A stretch of DNA of 13,999 bases from JBDHXE01 sp039810525 (GTDB lineage: Bacteria > Bacteroidota > Ignavibacteria > Kapaibacteriales > UBA2268): NCBI GenBank assembly GCA_039810525.1, contig JBDHXE010000052.1, positions 1 to 13,999 on the forward strand, read 5' to 3'. The notes under the pieces were generated by a model. The model ran no database searches. It had not been told where the DNA came from and worked only from the letters and a program-made list of their open reading frames with translations. A program made the position numbers and the translations under genes. Below are positions 7,011-13,999 of this stretch, piece after piece (the first letter of the stretch is position 1; each line of letters starts with the position of its first letter).

Positions 7011-8221
7011 GTAGCCACAAAATAAAAAATATTGGCTATATAGATTGGATTATATTAATTCCAATTATAGCACTTATGCTTTTTTCACTTTCATTAGTGT
7101 ATTCTGCAAGTGCATCTATAGCAGAAGTTAAGTTTGGCGATGCCGAAAAATTATTCTTTAATCATTCTATTAGAGTATTTCTAGGAATAGTCATAATATT
7201 TATATTCGCCAAAATTGACTATCACTTTTGGGCAAAAATATCTATATACCTTATCACAATAGGGATATTGTTACTTGTTACCGTATTGTTTGGAGGCTCT
7301 GCTATCAAAGGAGCTTCTAGATGGATATCTTTAGGTCCACTTAGTTTTCAGCCATCGGAATTTGCCAAATTTGCGATGGTAATACATTTTGCTAATTTAT
7401 TAAATAAAAAGCAAAAATATATAAAAAATTTTGAAAAAGGGTTCGCACCGTTTATTATGTGGACATTAGTAATATGTATATTAATCGCACTTCAACCTAA
7501 TTTCTCAACTATGACCGTTATATTTATAATTGCCATTACAATGATGTTCATTGGCAATACTAATCTACTGCATTTAGGAGGCTTACTTAGTTCGGGGTTT
7601 GTAGTAGGTCTTATATATATGGTAAGTGCAGAGTATAGATTGAATAGATTAAAAGCATTTATTGGTATGGGCGATTCACCAGTTCACGAAACAGTTAATT
7701 ACCAATTAAACCAAGCGTTAATAGCATTAGGAAATGGTGGATTCTGGGGAATTGGAACAGGGCAAAGCAGACAGTCGCAGCACTTTTTGCCCGAATCTTA
7801 TGGAGATTTTATCTTCTCTATTGTAGGAGAAGAATACGGATTCATAGGTCTGATATTACTACTGTCAATATTTATTATTATGTTTTGGCGAGGTATGATT
7901 ATTGCCAAAAAAGCTCCCGATAATTTAGGATATTTCTTAGCAGTGGGTATTCTAATGACTTTTGCAGTGTATGTATTCGTAAATGCAGGTGTGAATGTAG
8001 GTCTATTGCCTACTACTGGAGTTCCAATGCCTTTTGTAAGTTATGGTGGGACCGCCGTCTTATTCTATTCAGCAGCAATAGGTATATTACTGAATATATC
8101 AGCACAAGCCGGTATTAATCCCAAAAATCAGTCAAATGAAAGCAATGCAAGTAGCAAAATCCAAACTAAAGAAGAGGATTTAGGGAGAAGTGTATTGGAA
8201 GATTTAGATATTAAAAAGTAA
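7007..8221 (+). CDS. ftsW: Septal peptidoglycan glycosyltransferase FtsW
   Basis: FtsW is a SEDS-family membrane enzyme that polymerises lipid II into glycan strands at the division site, together with a class B penicillin-binding protein. The 404-residue sequence has about ten membrane segments beginning near residue 13. Conserved SEDS motifs are GASRWI (102-107), QPSEFAK (115-121), LPESYGDFIFSIVGEE (261-276, with D267 at the position of the essential aspartate) and TTGVPMPFVSYGG (336-348). The polar cytoplasmic tail (about 370-404) is typical of FtsW. RodA is the main alternative, but coupling to murD through an ATGA overlap favours FtsW. The partner PBP and the other dcw genes are not in the window. 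Confidence 0.93.
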   Translation: MSSHKIKNIGYIDWIILIPIIALMLFSLSLVYSASASIAEVKFGDAEKLFFNHSIRVFLGIVIIFIFAKIDYHFWAKISIYLITIGILLLVTVLFGGSAIKGASRWISLGPLSFQPSEFAKFAMVIHFANLLNKKQKYIKNFEKGFAPFIMWTLVICILIALQPNFSTMTVIFIIAITMMFIGNTNLLHLGGLLSSGFVVGLIYMVSAEYRLNRLKAFIGMGDSPVHETVNYQLNQALIALGNGGFWGIGTGQSRQSQHFLPESYGDFIFSIVGEEYGFIGLILLLSIFIIMFWRGMIIAKKAPDNLGYFLAVGILMTFAVYVFVNAGVNVGLLPTTGVPMPFVSYGGTAVLFYSAAIGILLNISAQAGINPKNQSNESNASSKIQTKEEDLGRSVLEDLDIKK

Positions 8222-8286
8222 TAATTTAGCAATCAATTAATTAATATTTATTTCGTTACCTTCAATAGATAATTATTAGGAAATAA

Positions 8287-8760
8287 ATGTACAAATTAGA
8301 CACTACTGTCAAGATAATATGGACTGCTAACTACTTAATGAAATTCTTATACTATTCTATTATTGTATTGATAATTGATTTTTTATTCCTTCATTCTACT
8401 TATGTCAGTATTCCATTTAAGACAGGAATTATTTCACTAATATTAATATGTATTGGTATTATATTTAGCCTTGTTGTGCCAACAATAGCTTTCAAATATT
8501 GGGAATTTGAAGTAAAAGACAATGAGATAATTCTACAATATGGTATTATTAATAGAATCAAAACCTTGATACCATATTCCAAAATTCAACATATTGATGT
8601 ACAACAGAGTATAATAGAACGCATCTACGGTCTTTCCAGATTAATTCTATACACAGCAGGCACTAAAGGAGCAGATATAGTAATACCAGGTTTGCCAATT
8701 GAATATGCAGAACAGCTAAGAGATAGCCTAAAAGATATTACCGCCAACGAATCGTTATGA
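8287..8760 (+). CDS. Membrane protein with one bPH_2 domain (YdbS-like)
   Basis: This 157-residue protein has two membrane segments (about 20-38 and 45-67) followed by one bacterial PH domain (bPH_2, about 68-150). The core YGIINRIKTLIPYSKIQHID (85-104) and the closing GLSRLILYTAG (115-125) are the family hallmark. It lies 65 bases after ftsW and overlaps the next gene by 4 bases. Such pairs of a short one-domain and a long three-domain protein resemble YdbS and YdbT of Bacillus subtilis, reported to affect resistance to membrane-active compounds; the molecular role is not settled. A function at the inner membrane, perhaps as a complex with the neighbour, is inference. The start is supported by AGGA about 6 bases upstream. 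Confidence 0.85.
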   Translation: MYKLDTTVKIIWTANYLMKFLYYSIIVLIIDFLFLHSTYVSIPFKTGIISLILICIGIIFSLVVPTIAFKYWEFEVKDNEIILQYGIINRIKTLIPYSKIQHIDVQQSIIERIYGLSRLILYTAGTKGADIVIPGLPIEYAEQLRDSLKDITANESL

Positions 8761-10271
8761 ATCAAGACATATTAAACACATTCTCGCATGAGAAAAATTT
8801 ACATCCACTTACACTACTTTATAATTTGATTATTAATTCACCAGCGTTGGTCATTTCGCTCTATTATGGAATTTATCAAAAAAATATAGGCGAATGGATC
8901 AATGTAATAATTACTATGCTTGTAATAGCAATAGTAATACTACCTGCTATATTACTAAAATACTTATTTTTCAAATATAAAATTACTAATACTGAAATCA
9001 TTATTACAAATGGGATACTATCCAAAAAAAATAGATTGATACCAATAACCAAAGTTCAGAACATTAATCTTACCCAAAACTTTTTACAAAAAATGTTAGG
9101 ATTGACTAAAGTACAAATTGAAACAGCTGGCGATATTCAATCAGAAGCTATTTTAGAATTAGTATCAAGCGAAGAGGCACATTCTATTAGTACTTTAATT
9201 AAATTATATCAGAGCAATTCTGAAATTAAGCAAGAACAGAATCATTTGCAAAATGATAACTATTTACTTACTACATCATCTAATGATAATATACTTTTTG
9301 AAATGTCATTCAAAGAGATATTGCTATTTGGAGCTCTAAGATTCAGGCCTTTGTTTCTTATTATTGGATTTTGGATATACTCCAATATTCAACAGTTCTA
9401 CGAATTGAATAATTATGTAAATAGCTTTTTTGAGCAGAATATTAATAATATCGCTACATTAGACAATCTAACCTTAGTCTTATTAGCATTTTCCGCACTC
9501 ATTACTATTATATTCATATCGTGGCTTATAGATATTGTGTGGACTGCTAATACATACTACAAATTTAAATTAATTAACGAAAAGAATAAGCTAATAATTC
9601 AATCAGGCTTACTCAACAAGCAAAATACTACTATACCATTTAAGAAAGTGCAGCAAATTAGTATAATAAGCAACATACTAAAAGAGAGATTTGGATATTA
9701 TGGCTTAAAATTATACACAGCTGGTTATGGAATAAAACTAAAAGGAAGCGATTTAGCTGTACCAAATGCTAAATTAGAAGTAATCTATGAAGTAATAGAT
9801 AAAATTAAAAACTATAGAATACCAAATGAATTTACTCAAATTTCCAAAAAATCAATTCGAAGAGCATTTGTTAGATATGCCACATTATTTGTACCAATTT
9901 TTGCTATTATAATTTACTACGAATTATTCATAATAATTGTATTGCTTTTTTTAATATTTTTATATTATTTTGCATACTTGGATTGGAAAAATAGAGGATT
10001 TTATTTTGACAATAATATACTTTATTTAAAATACGGTATTTTAATTAAAAAAATTAATATAATATCAGTAAACAAAATACAAGTAGTTAAGATTAGAGAG
10101 ACATTTTTTCAGAGAAGATTAGGTTTGGCAAGCTTGATATTAGATACTGCAGCAGTTACTTCAGAAGCAGAAACTATAATAAGAGATATAGATAAGAGAG
10201 TGGCACAAGAATTGTTCAATCTTATTAATGATAAAATTAATATCAATATCAATATTTACAAAAAGGATTAA
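8757..10271 (+). CDS. Membrane protein with three bPH_2 domains (YdbT-like)
   Basis: This 504-residue protein repeats a unit of a membrane pair followed by a bPH_2 domain three times. The membrane pairs are at about 22-40/48-70, 187-208/237-258 and 372-386/388-406. The PH cores are near 85-125, 283-323 and 426-465. Each core has the form (N/S/Y)G-I/L-L, then I-P/S-x-x-K-x-Q, then an L/F-G turn and a T-A-G/A close, so three internal repeats are visible without alignment tools. The third copy has drifted most: the usual P is S437 and the final G is A465. The start overlaps the YdbS-like stop (ATGA), so the two are coupled and their products probably interact. The C-terminus is low-complexity, with a short AATATC repeat coding for alternating N and I. 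Confidence 0.85.
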   Translation: MNQDILNTFSHEKNLHPLTLLYNLIINSPALVISLYYGIYQKNIGEWINVIITMLVIAIVILPAILLKYLFFKYKITNTEIIITNGILSKKNRLIPITKVQNINLTQNFLQKMLGLTKVQIETAGDIQSEAILELVSSEEAHSISTLIKLYQSNSEIKQEQNHLQNDNYLLTTSSNDNILFEMSFKEILLFGALRFRPLFLIIGFWIYSNIQQFYELNNYVNSFFEQNINNIATLDNLTLVLLAFSALITIIFISWLIDIVWTANTYYKFKLINEKNKLIIQSGLLNKQNTTIPFKKVQQISIISNILKERFGYYGLKLYTAGYGIKLKGSDLAVPNAKLEVIYEVIDKIKNYRIPNEFTQISKKSIRRAFVRYATLFVPIFAIIIYYELFIIIVLLFLIFLYYFAYLDWKNRGFYFDNNILYLKYGILIKKINIISVNKIQVVKIRETFFQRRLGLASLILDTAAVTSEAETIIRDIDKRVAQELFNLINDKINININIYKKD

Positions 10272-10274
10272 GCA

Positions 10275-10793
10275 ATGATTCATGATACATACTTAGCCAT
10301 TATCCAGAAGCACGTTGGATATAAGTTAATTATTGGATATGTCAATGATAGTAATGGATTGACAGTTGAGCCAATTACTCTCAAAGGTGTTAATAAAAAA
10401 GGGATAGTAGCTGATTTTATAAAATCAGAATTGAACAATAAACCTTTTAATTTCTTCAATGATATGAAAAAAAGTATTATTTTTCTATATAATATGAATA
10501 ATATTGATCTGCTCATTGCCAAAAAAGTTGTTACATTAGGCGAAAAACTGAAAGATAAACAACTTCAGAAAAATATCATTAATAATTTAAAAGGAGCTAT
10601 AGGCAAAAAGGTAATACTTGTAAGCAAGCAAGGAGCTGATTATATAGTTAATAATGGAATATTCCAGAATATGGGAATAGTTGGGATCACTCTTTTAGCA
10701 CCTCCTTTTTATAATAGAACTGAAATGATGAAATATCCGTCAATAATGAATATATTTGATGAAGATTTCAATGATATGTTAAACGTAGATTAA
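10275..10793 (+). CDS. Unrecognised 172-residue protein in the envelope operon
   Basis: I do not recognise this protein. It begins 3 bases after the stop of the three-domain bPH_2 gene, with AAGGA about 8 bases before the ATG, and ends 12 bases before accD. It therefore sits firmly inside the operon and is very likely a real gene. It has no signal peptide and no convincing membrane segment, and looks like a mixed alpha/beta cytosolic protein. Features are an N-terminal strand-rich part (YKLIIGYVND, then LTVEPITLKGVNKKG), a lysine-rich middle (about 82-115, KKVVTLGEKLKDKQLQKNI), a strand-turn KKVILVSKQGADYIVNNGIF (112-131), and an acidic C-terminus (FDEDFNDMLNVD). There is no cysteine and no tryptophan. 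No catalytic motif stands out and I assign no function. Confidence 0.8.
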   Translation: MIHDTYLAIIQKHVGYKLIIGYVNDSNGLTVEPITLKGVNKKGIVADFIKSELNNKPFNFFNDMKKSIIFLYNMNNIDLLIAKKVVTLGEKLKDKQLQKNIINNLKGAIGKKVILVSKQGADYIVNNGIFQNMGIVGITLLAPPFYNRTEMMKYPSIMNIFDEDFNDMLNVD

Positions 10794-10805
10794 ATAGGGT
10801 AAGAA

Positions 10806-11645
10806 ATGGCTTGGTTTACTAGATCAAAAGTAAATATTGAAGATCATAATCACCGTGATATGCCAGATGGGCTATGGACTAAATGCCCCTCTTGCAATGA
10901 GATTATTTATAAAACCGATTTAGATGAAAATCATTTTTGTTGTAAAAAATGTAATTTTCATTTTAGAATTGGTACAAATGAATTTATTGATTTATTAATT
11001 GACAAAGGTACATTTGTAGAAACAAATACAGAAATTACCTCAGCAGATCCATTACATTTCGTAGATACTAAACCATATACCGAAAGAATAGCAGAAGGTT
11101 ATAGAAAATCAAACCTGAATGATGCTTTGACCACAGGATATGGCAAAATTAATTCTAAAGATATTTCTTTTGCTTGTATGAACTTTAGTTTTATTGGAGG
11201 ATCTATGGGTTCGGTGGTAGGTGAAAAATTTTATAGAGCTGCCAAATATGCTTTGCAAAATAAAATCCCTTTTCTTATGATTTCTTCAAGTGGTGGCGCT
11301 AGAATGCAAGAAGCAGCATTATCACTAATGCAAATGGCCAAAACATCAGCTATTCTATCAGAACTCGACGAAAATGGAATTCCTTATATTTCATTATTAA
11401 CCGACCCTACCACAGGCGGTGTAACTGCTTCTTTTGCAATGTTAGGCGATATAAACATTGCTGAGCCCGGTGCCCTAATCGGATTTGCTGGACCAAGAGT
11501 GATAGAGCAAACAATAAGAAGAAAACTACCCCCCGGATTTCAAAGATCAGAATTTCTTTTAGAGAAAGGATTTTTGGATAAAGTTATCAATAGAAATGAA
11601 TTGAAAGATTATTTAGATCAATTTATTAAGTGGTTCCAGAACTAA
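10806..11645 (+). CDS. accD: Acetyl-CoA carboxylase carboxyltransferase subunit beta
   Basis: AccD, with AccA, moves the carboxyl group from carboxybiotin to acetyl-CoA to make malonyl-CoA, the first committed step of fatty acid synthesis. The 279-residue protein starts with the C4 zinc ribbon expected of bacterial AccD (C27, C30, C46, C49) and continues into the crotonase-like carboxyltransferase domain. Conserved stretches are FIGGSMGSVVGEK (129-141), SSSGGARMQE (160-169), PTTGGVTASFAMLGD (201-215) and GFAGPRVIEQTI (226-237). Length and motifs are normal. accA and the biotin carboxylase genes are not in the window. It follows the unknown gene by 12 bases and precedes the beta-barrel gene by 11, so it is inside the operon. 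Confidence 0.97.
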   Translation: MAWFTRSKVNIEDHNHRDMPDGLWTKCPSCNEIIYKTDLDENHFCCKKCNFHFRIGTNEFIDLLIDKGTFVETNTEITSADPLHFVDTKPYTERIAEGYRKSNLNDALTTGYGKINSKDISFACMNFSFIGGSMGSVVGEKFYRAAKYALQNKIPFLMISSSGGARMQEAALSLMQMAKTSAILSELDENGIPYISLLTDPTTGGVTASFAMLGDINIAEPGALIGFAGPRVIEQTIRRKLPPGFQRSEFLLEKGFLDKVINRNELKDYLDQFIKWFQN

Positions 11646-11656
11646 TTGATAAAATA

Positions 11657-12475
11657 ATGAAAATATATATAAAATTATTTTTTTTTATTCTTATAATTTT
11701 ATTATTTTACTCTATAGTTACTAAGGCGGAAGAAAATCTTTTAAATAATGATAGAAAATATTATGTAACTATCAATACAAAGATTGGAATTCCGTTTTAT
11801 ACATCAAGTACTAAGTTCTTTGACATATACAAAAATGAGTTTGGCGGTAATACCAATTATTTTAAATCATATCCAGAAGTAGGATTGGCGTTCAAAATAC
11901 AATTTAATGAAATATGGCGAATTGCACTCAGCTTAGATTATTCCGAAGCCTATCTCAATGAATCATATTTTCAGAAAATTGTCAATATTACCCAAAATAG
12001 TTATAGAAATATTAGCCAAGATCTATCCATTAGGCAAATACCAGTCTTATTAAACTTAGAATACAACCCAAATTTTCTAACTCAATTTAGAACATTCGTT
12101 GGCGCAGGTATCGGTCTTAATTTCAATGCTACTATATGGAGCGAACAAATCTCTTCAGATGTAATTAACGACAACCGTATTAGTGGTGTAAAGTACAATA
12201 AATCTGATATATTGGGTGCTTATAGATTATATTCGGCTGTAGATCTTGGATTTGATAAACAAACTTTAGATAATTTTCTTGCAAGCTTTATTGTCCAAGT
12301 AAATTATACTGGATATTTTGGTGAATACGATTTATTTGGAAAAGTTAGCAAAGAGTTTGATAATAAGCCAATTGAACTAAATAATCATATTTTACCGATT
12401 AATGGCTATGTTTCTGTTAATATAGCATTATCATTCAATTTTAATAAGAAACAAAAGACCCCAAAAGGGAATTGA
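11657..12475 (+). CDS. Predicted outer-membrane beta-barrel protein
   Basis: I choose the ATG at 11657 (272 residues). A longer reading from a GTG at 11630 would overlap accD and bury the signal peptide. From 11657 the protein opens with a clear signal peptide (MKIYIKLFFFILIILLFY, probable cleavage after VTKA, residue 24). The mature part is a series of amphipathic strands alternating with glycine and aromatic residues: KYYVTINTKIGIPF, YPEVGLAFKIQF, WRIALSLDYS, RTFVGAGIGLNF, LASFIVQVNYTGYFG and a final YVSVNIALSFNF that ends in an aromatic residue, as in many barrel proteins. This is the pattern of small PorT/OmpW-like barrels of Bacteroidota. The exact family and cargo are unknown. It lies 11 bases after accD, without a good Shine-Dalgarno site. 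Confidence 0.8.
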   Translation: MKIYIKLFFFILIILLFYSIVTKAEENLLNNDRKYYVTINTKIGIPFYTSSTKFFDIYKNEFGGNTNYFKSYPEVGLAFKIQFNEIWRIALSLDYSEAYLNESYFQKIVNITQNSYRNISQDLSIRQIPVLLNLEYNPNFLTQFRTFVGAGIGLNFNATIWSEQISSDVINDNRISGVKYNKSDILGAYRLYSAVDLGFDKQTLDNFLASFIVQVNYTGYFGEYDLFGKVSKEFDNKPIELNNHILPINGYVSVNIALSFNFNKKQKTPKGN

Positions 12476-12516
12476 ATCAATTTTTATAAACCTTAAATAT
12501 ATTCGATGAGGTAGTT

Positions 12517-12825
12517 ATGAAGACTCAAGTAACATTCAGACATGTTAATGCACATCACCCACGTTTGCAGGAAGATGCCAAAGCAATATTAGAAGGATTA
12601 AGCAAATATTCTGACGAAATTACAAGTGCAAATGTAGAATTTTTAAATGAAGGAAATAAAACTGTTGTTATTACTGTTAATTTACCCGGGAATACCTTAG
12701 TTGCCAAAAATGAAAGTGATGATTTTCAGAAAAGCCTAAATGAAGCCGAAGATAAAATGATAAGACAAATCCAAAAATTAAAAACTAAACATATTGCAAG
12801 TAGGACCAAAAACTTAGAAATATAA
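12517..12825 (+). CDS. hpf: Short ribosome hibernation promoting factor (HPF/RaiA family)
   Basis: This 102-residue protein belongs to the S30AE family, which binds the small ribosomal subunit in the decoding region during stationary phase or stress and blocks translation. It shows the beta-alpha-beta-beta-beta-alpha layout: VTFRHVNAHHPRLQEDAKAILEGLSKYSDEI, two strands (SANVEFL, KTVVITVNLPG), LVAKNESDDFQKSLNEAEDKMIRQIQKLK, and a basic tail (KTKHIASRTKN). It lacks the C-terminal dimerisation domain of long HPF, so it would act like short HPF or RaiA; which of the two cannot be said. GAGGT at 12508-12512, four bases before the ATG, is the best ribosome-binding site in this run, and a strong terminator follows. 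It may have its own promoter, though none is clear. Confidence 0.9.
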   Translation: MKTQVTFRHVNAHHPRLQEDAKAILEGLSKYSDEITSANVEFLNEGNKTVVITVNLPGNTLVAKNESDDFQKSLNEAEDKMIRQIQKLKTKHIASRTKNLEI

Positions 12826-12845
12826 TTCATTTAAAATTATTTAAT

Positions 12846-12875
12846 AAAAAGCAGTTCATTATAGAACTGCTTTTT
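12846..12875. terminator. Bidirectional terminator between hpf and ccmB
   Basis: The inverted repeat has arms 12846-12857 and 12864-12875 around the loop ATTATA. The stem core GCAGTTC/GAACTGC is flanked by A5 on the left and T7 on the right, so it has a U tract on either strand. It starts about 20 bases after the hpf stop and lies about 12 bases after the ccmB stop on the other strand, which fits a shared terminator for two converging genes. Confidence 0.92.
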
Positions 12876-12887
12876 TTATATCAATAA

Positions 12888-13550
12888 TCAATCAATCCAT
12901 ACAAAATCGAAAAGAAAATATGAAACTAAAATCATTATTCCAGAATATGACAAAATGATTTGCAAATCATTTATTGCAAATGAAAATTCAATTCCATTAA
13001 AAGAACCCGCTGTAATCTGTATCCCAACAATTATTATAGGTAATAAAATTGGAAAACTCAAAATAGGGAAGAGAGCATTTTTAGAGTTTGCCTTTGCGAT
13101 AAGTGCCGAAATTAGAGTAGTAGCTGATGCAATACCAAGAGAAGCCAACAAAATGATCGTTAGAAATAAAGTAAAATTATAAATTTTTAATTGTTCGAAA
13201 AAAAGCAATATTAAAATAGTCGCAGTAAAATTAATAGCGATTGATAAAATAATATTAAAGATTAATTTACCAAAATATACAGCATAGGGTCTAGAAATTA
13301 GTTGTAATAATAAATATGTACCGCGTTCTTCCTCGCTTACAAAGCTTTTGGATAAACCTGTCATAGATCCAAAAAACATTATTATCCAGAAAAGTGCAGA
13401 AATAACCTGATTATTAAGTACTTCACCTGCAGTAGCAAACAATATCATTGCCACTGTTGTAAATACAAAAAGCAAAACAGTAGATATAGTATATCTAGTT
13501 CTAAATTCGCTTTTTAATTCCTTTAATAAGATTGCTATGATAGATTTCAA
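12888..13550 (-). CDS. ccmB: Heme exporter protein CcmB (cytochrome c maturation)
   Basis: CcmB is the membrane subunit of the CcmAB transporter of the system I cytochrome c maturation pathway; with CcmA it drives release of holo-CcmE. The 220-residue protein has about six membrane segments and the family's N-terminal pattern of a cytosolic LLKELKSEFRTRYTIS followed by the first helix. FVSEEERGTYLLLQLISRP (about 69-87) matches the conserved E-R-G-T/x loop of the family, and length is typical. There is no in-frame ATG near the start: the frame opens after a TAG a few codons upstream, and TTG at 13550 is the best start, keeping the conserved N-terminus. ccmA, ccmC and ccmE are not in the window. 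The gene follows a beta-barrel gene by 8 bases. Confidence 0.92.
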   Translation of the reverse strand: MKSIIAILLKELKSEFRTRYTISTVLLFVFTTVAMILFATAGEVLNNQVISALFWIIMFFGSMTGLSKSFVSEEERGTYLLLQLISRPYAVYFGKLIFNIILSIAINFTATILILLFFEQLKIYNFTLFLTIILLASLGIASATTLISALIAKANSKNALFPILSFPILLPIIIVGIQITAGSFNGIEFSFAINDLQIILSYSGIMILVSYFLFDFVWID

Positions 13551-13558
13551 ACAAAAAC

Positions 13559-13999
13559 CTATATCCTATATTTAAAACCAACTATAAAAGTTAAATAATT
13601 AATAGTCCAATTATTATCGATTATATCAAAAGGATTGTAATGATAATTAACCTCTATAAATGGGTTTAAATATTTAGATATCGGGAAATTAGCACCTAAC
13701 CCTAATGAAATGCCTAAGTTGAAAGTTTTTAGTGAATTCAATTTATCAATATTCAAACTAATACTATTTGAATTATTGGAAGGATATACGTAGTCATTTG
13801 GGATAATAATTGATTTGCTAATATCAAATGAATTATTCAAACGATAAGAAATATTTAGAGCCACATTAGCATATACATTTCTTAATAAAGAATAATCTAC
13901 TCCCAAGGATAGATTCAAAAATAAAGATTTTAACTTGATATTATGTTTCTCTTGGAATGGTAAAAGCCCACCAGTTGCTGTATCGCGAATATTTGAAAT
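13559..13999 (-). CDS. Beta-barrel outer-membrane protein, C-terminal part (5' end outside window)
   Basis: The minus-strand frame is open from the window edge to the TAG at 13559-13561, giving 146 residues of a longer protein. There is no start codon that must be used in the window; a TTG at 13918 is inside the open frame and is not a credible start. The sequence is a run of amphipathic strands (LFLNLSLGVDYSLL, VYANVALNISYRL, FNLGISLGLGANFPI, LNPFIEVNYHYNPF, LTFIVGFKYRI) separated by polar turns, typical of a barrel protein whose last strand ends the chain. The N-terminus and signal peptide lie beyond the edge, so family and function are open. It ends 8 bases before the ccmB start, which suggests co-transcription. 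Confidence 0.75.
   Translation of the reverse strand: MSNIRDTATGGLLPFQEKHNIKLKSLFLNLSLGVDYSLLRNVYANVALNISYRLNNSFDISKSIIIPNDYVYPSNNSNSISLNIDKLNSLKTFNLGISLGLGANFPISKYLNPFIEVNYHYNPFDIIDNNWTINYLTFIVGFKYRI

Noticed and set aside
8319..8332. Shared TGGACTGCTAA and WTAN residues in both bPH_2 genes (also near 9540)
   Set aside because: The two copies lie at different places relative to the domains, so this is probably coincidence rather than a duplication trace.
10239..10256. Nearly three copies of AATATC near the end of the three-domain bPH_2 gene
   Set aside because: Too short to be a meaningful tandem repeat; explained by low-complexity coding of Asn and Ile.
11630..11656. GTG start that would extend the beta-barrel protein by nine residues
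   Set aside because: It overlaps the end of accD and puts charged residues in front of a complete signal peptide; the ATG at 11657 gives a normal secreted protein.
13559..13918. Treating the right-hand barrel ORF as a full 119-residue gene starting at TTG
   Set aside because: The frame stays open to the window edge with barrel-like sequence upstream, so the gene is truncated by the window, not short.
1..13999. Mobile element, CRISPR array, toxin-antitoxin or defence system
   Set aside because: No transposase or integrase, no regularly spaced repeats, no tRNA-associated direct repeat and no defence-type gene pair was seen; composition is even across the window.

Overview
The window is AT-rich (about 30% GC by eye) and reads as an ordinary, gene-dense chromosomal stretch of a member of the Bacteroidota or a close relative in the FCB group (Chlorobiota, Ignavibacteriota and Kapabacteria are not excluded). 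Three things point there: a secreted metallopeptidase with a C-terminal type IX secretion (T9SS) sorting domain; several promoters that fit the Bacteroidota pattern TTTG-N19/20-TAnnTTTG, one of them a perfect match in front of a tRNA gene; and few strong Shine-Dalgarno sites. The genus cannot be told from the sequence alone.

Left part, minus strand (1-5594). In transcription order: def (peptide deformylase), a gene for an AlbA_2/Schlafen-type protein with a winged-helix tail, a CAU-anticodon tRNA with its own promoter, an orphan PAS sensor histidine kinase with its own promoter, and a large secreted M12B-like metallopeptidase that ends at a strong hairpin terminator. Only def and the AlbA_2 gene look co-transcribed.

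Centre, plus strand (5682-12825). This is a compact envelope-biogenesis run: murD and ftsW (4-base overlap; peptidoglycan precursor synthesis and septal glycan polymerisation), two membrane proteins with bacterial PH (bPH_2) domains (YdbS-like and YdbT-like, 4-base overlap), an unrecognised 172-residue protein, accD (first step of fatty acid synthesis), a small outer-membrane beta-barrel protein, and a short ribosome hibernation factor. Spacing of -4 to +65 bases suggests one or two transcription units that group cell wall, membrane lipid and outer membrane functions. murD and ftsW lie here without mraY, murG or murC next to them.

Right end, minus strand (12888-13999). A beta-barrel protein gene cut by the window edge is followed 8 bases later by ccmB (cytochrome c maturation), which appears to start at TTG. 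ccmB converges on the hibernation factor gene across a bidirectional terminator.

I found no CRISPR array, insertion sequence, phage gene, toxin-antitoxin pair or defence island. No intergenic gap exceeds 300 bases. The least explained parts are the 172-residue protein, the tandem bPH_2 pair inside a cell-wall operon, the AlbA_2 gene behind def, and the overlapping divergent promoters between def and murD. I see no convincing new multi-gene system.
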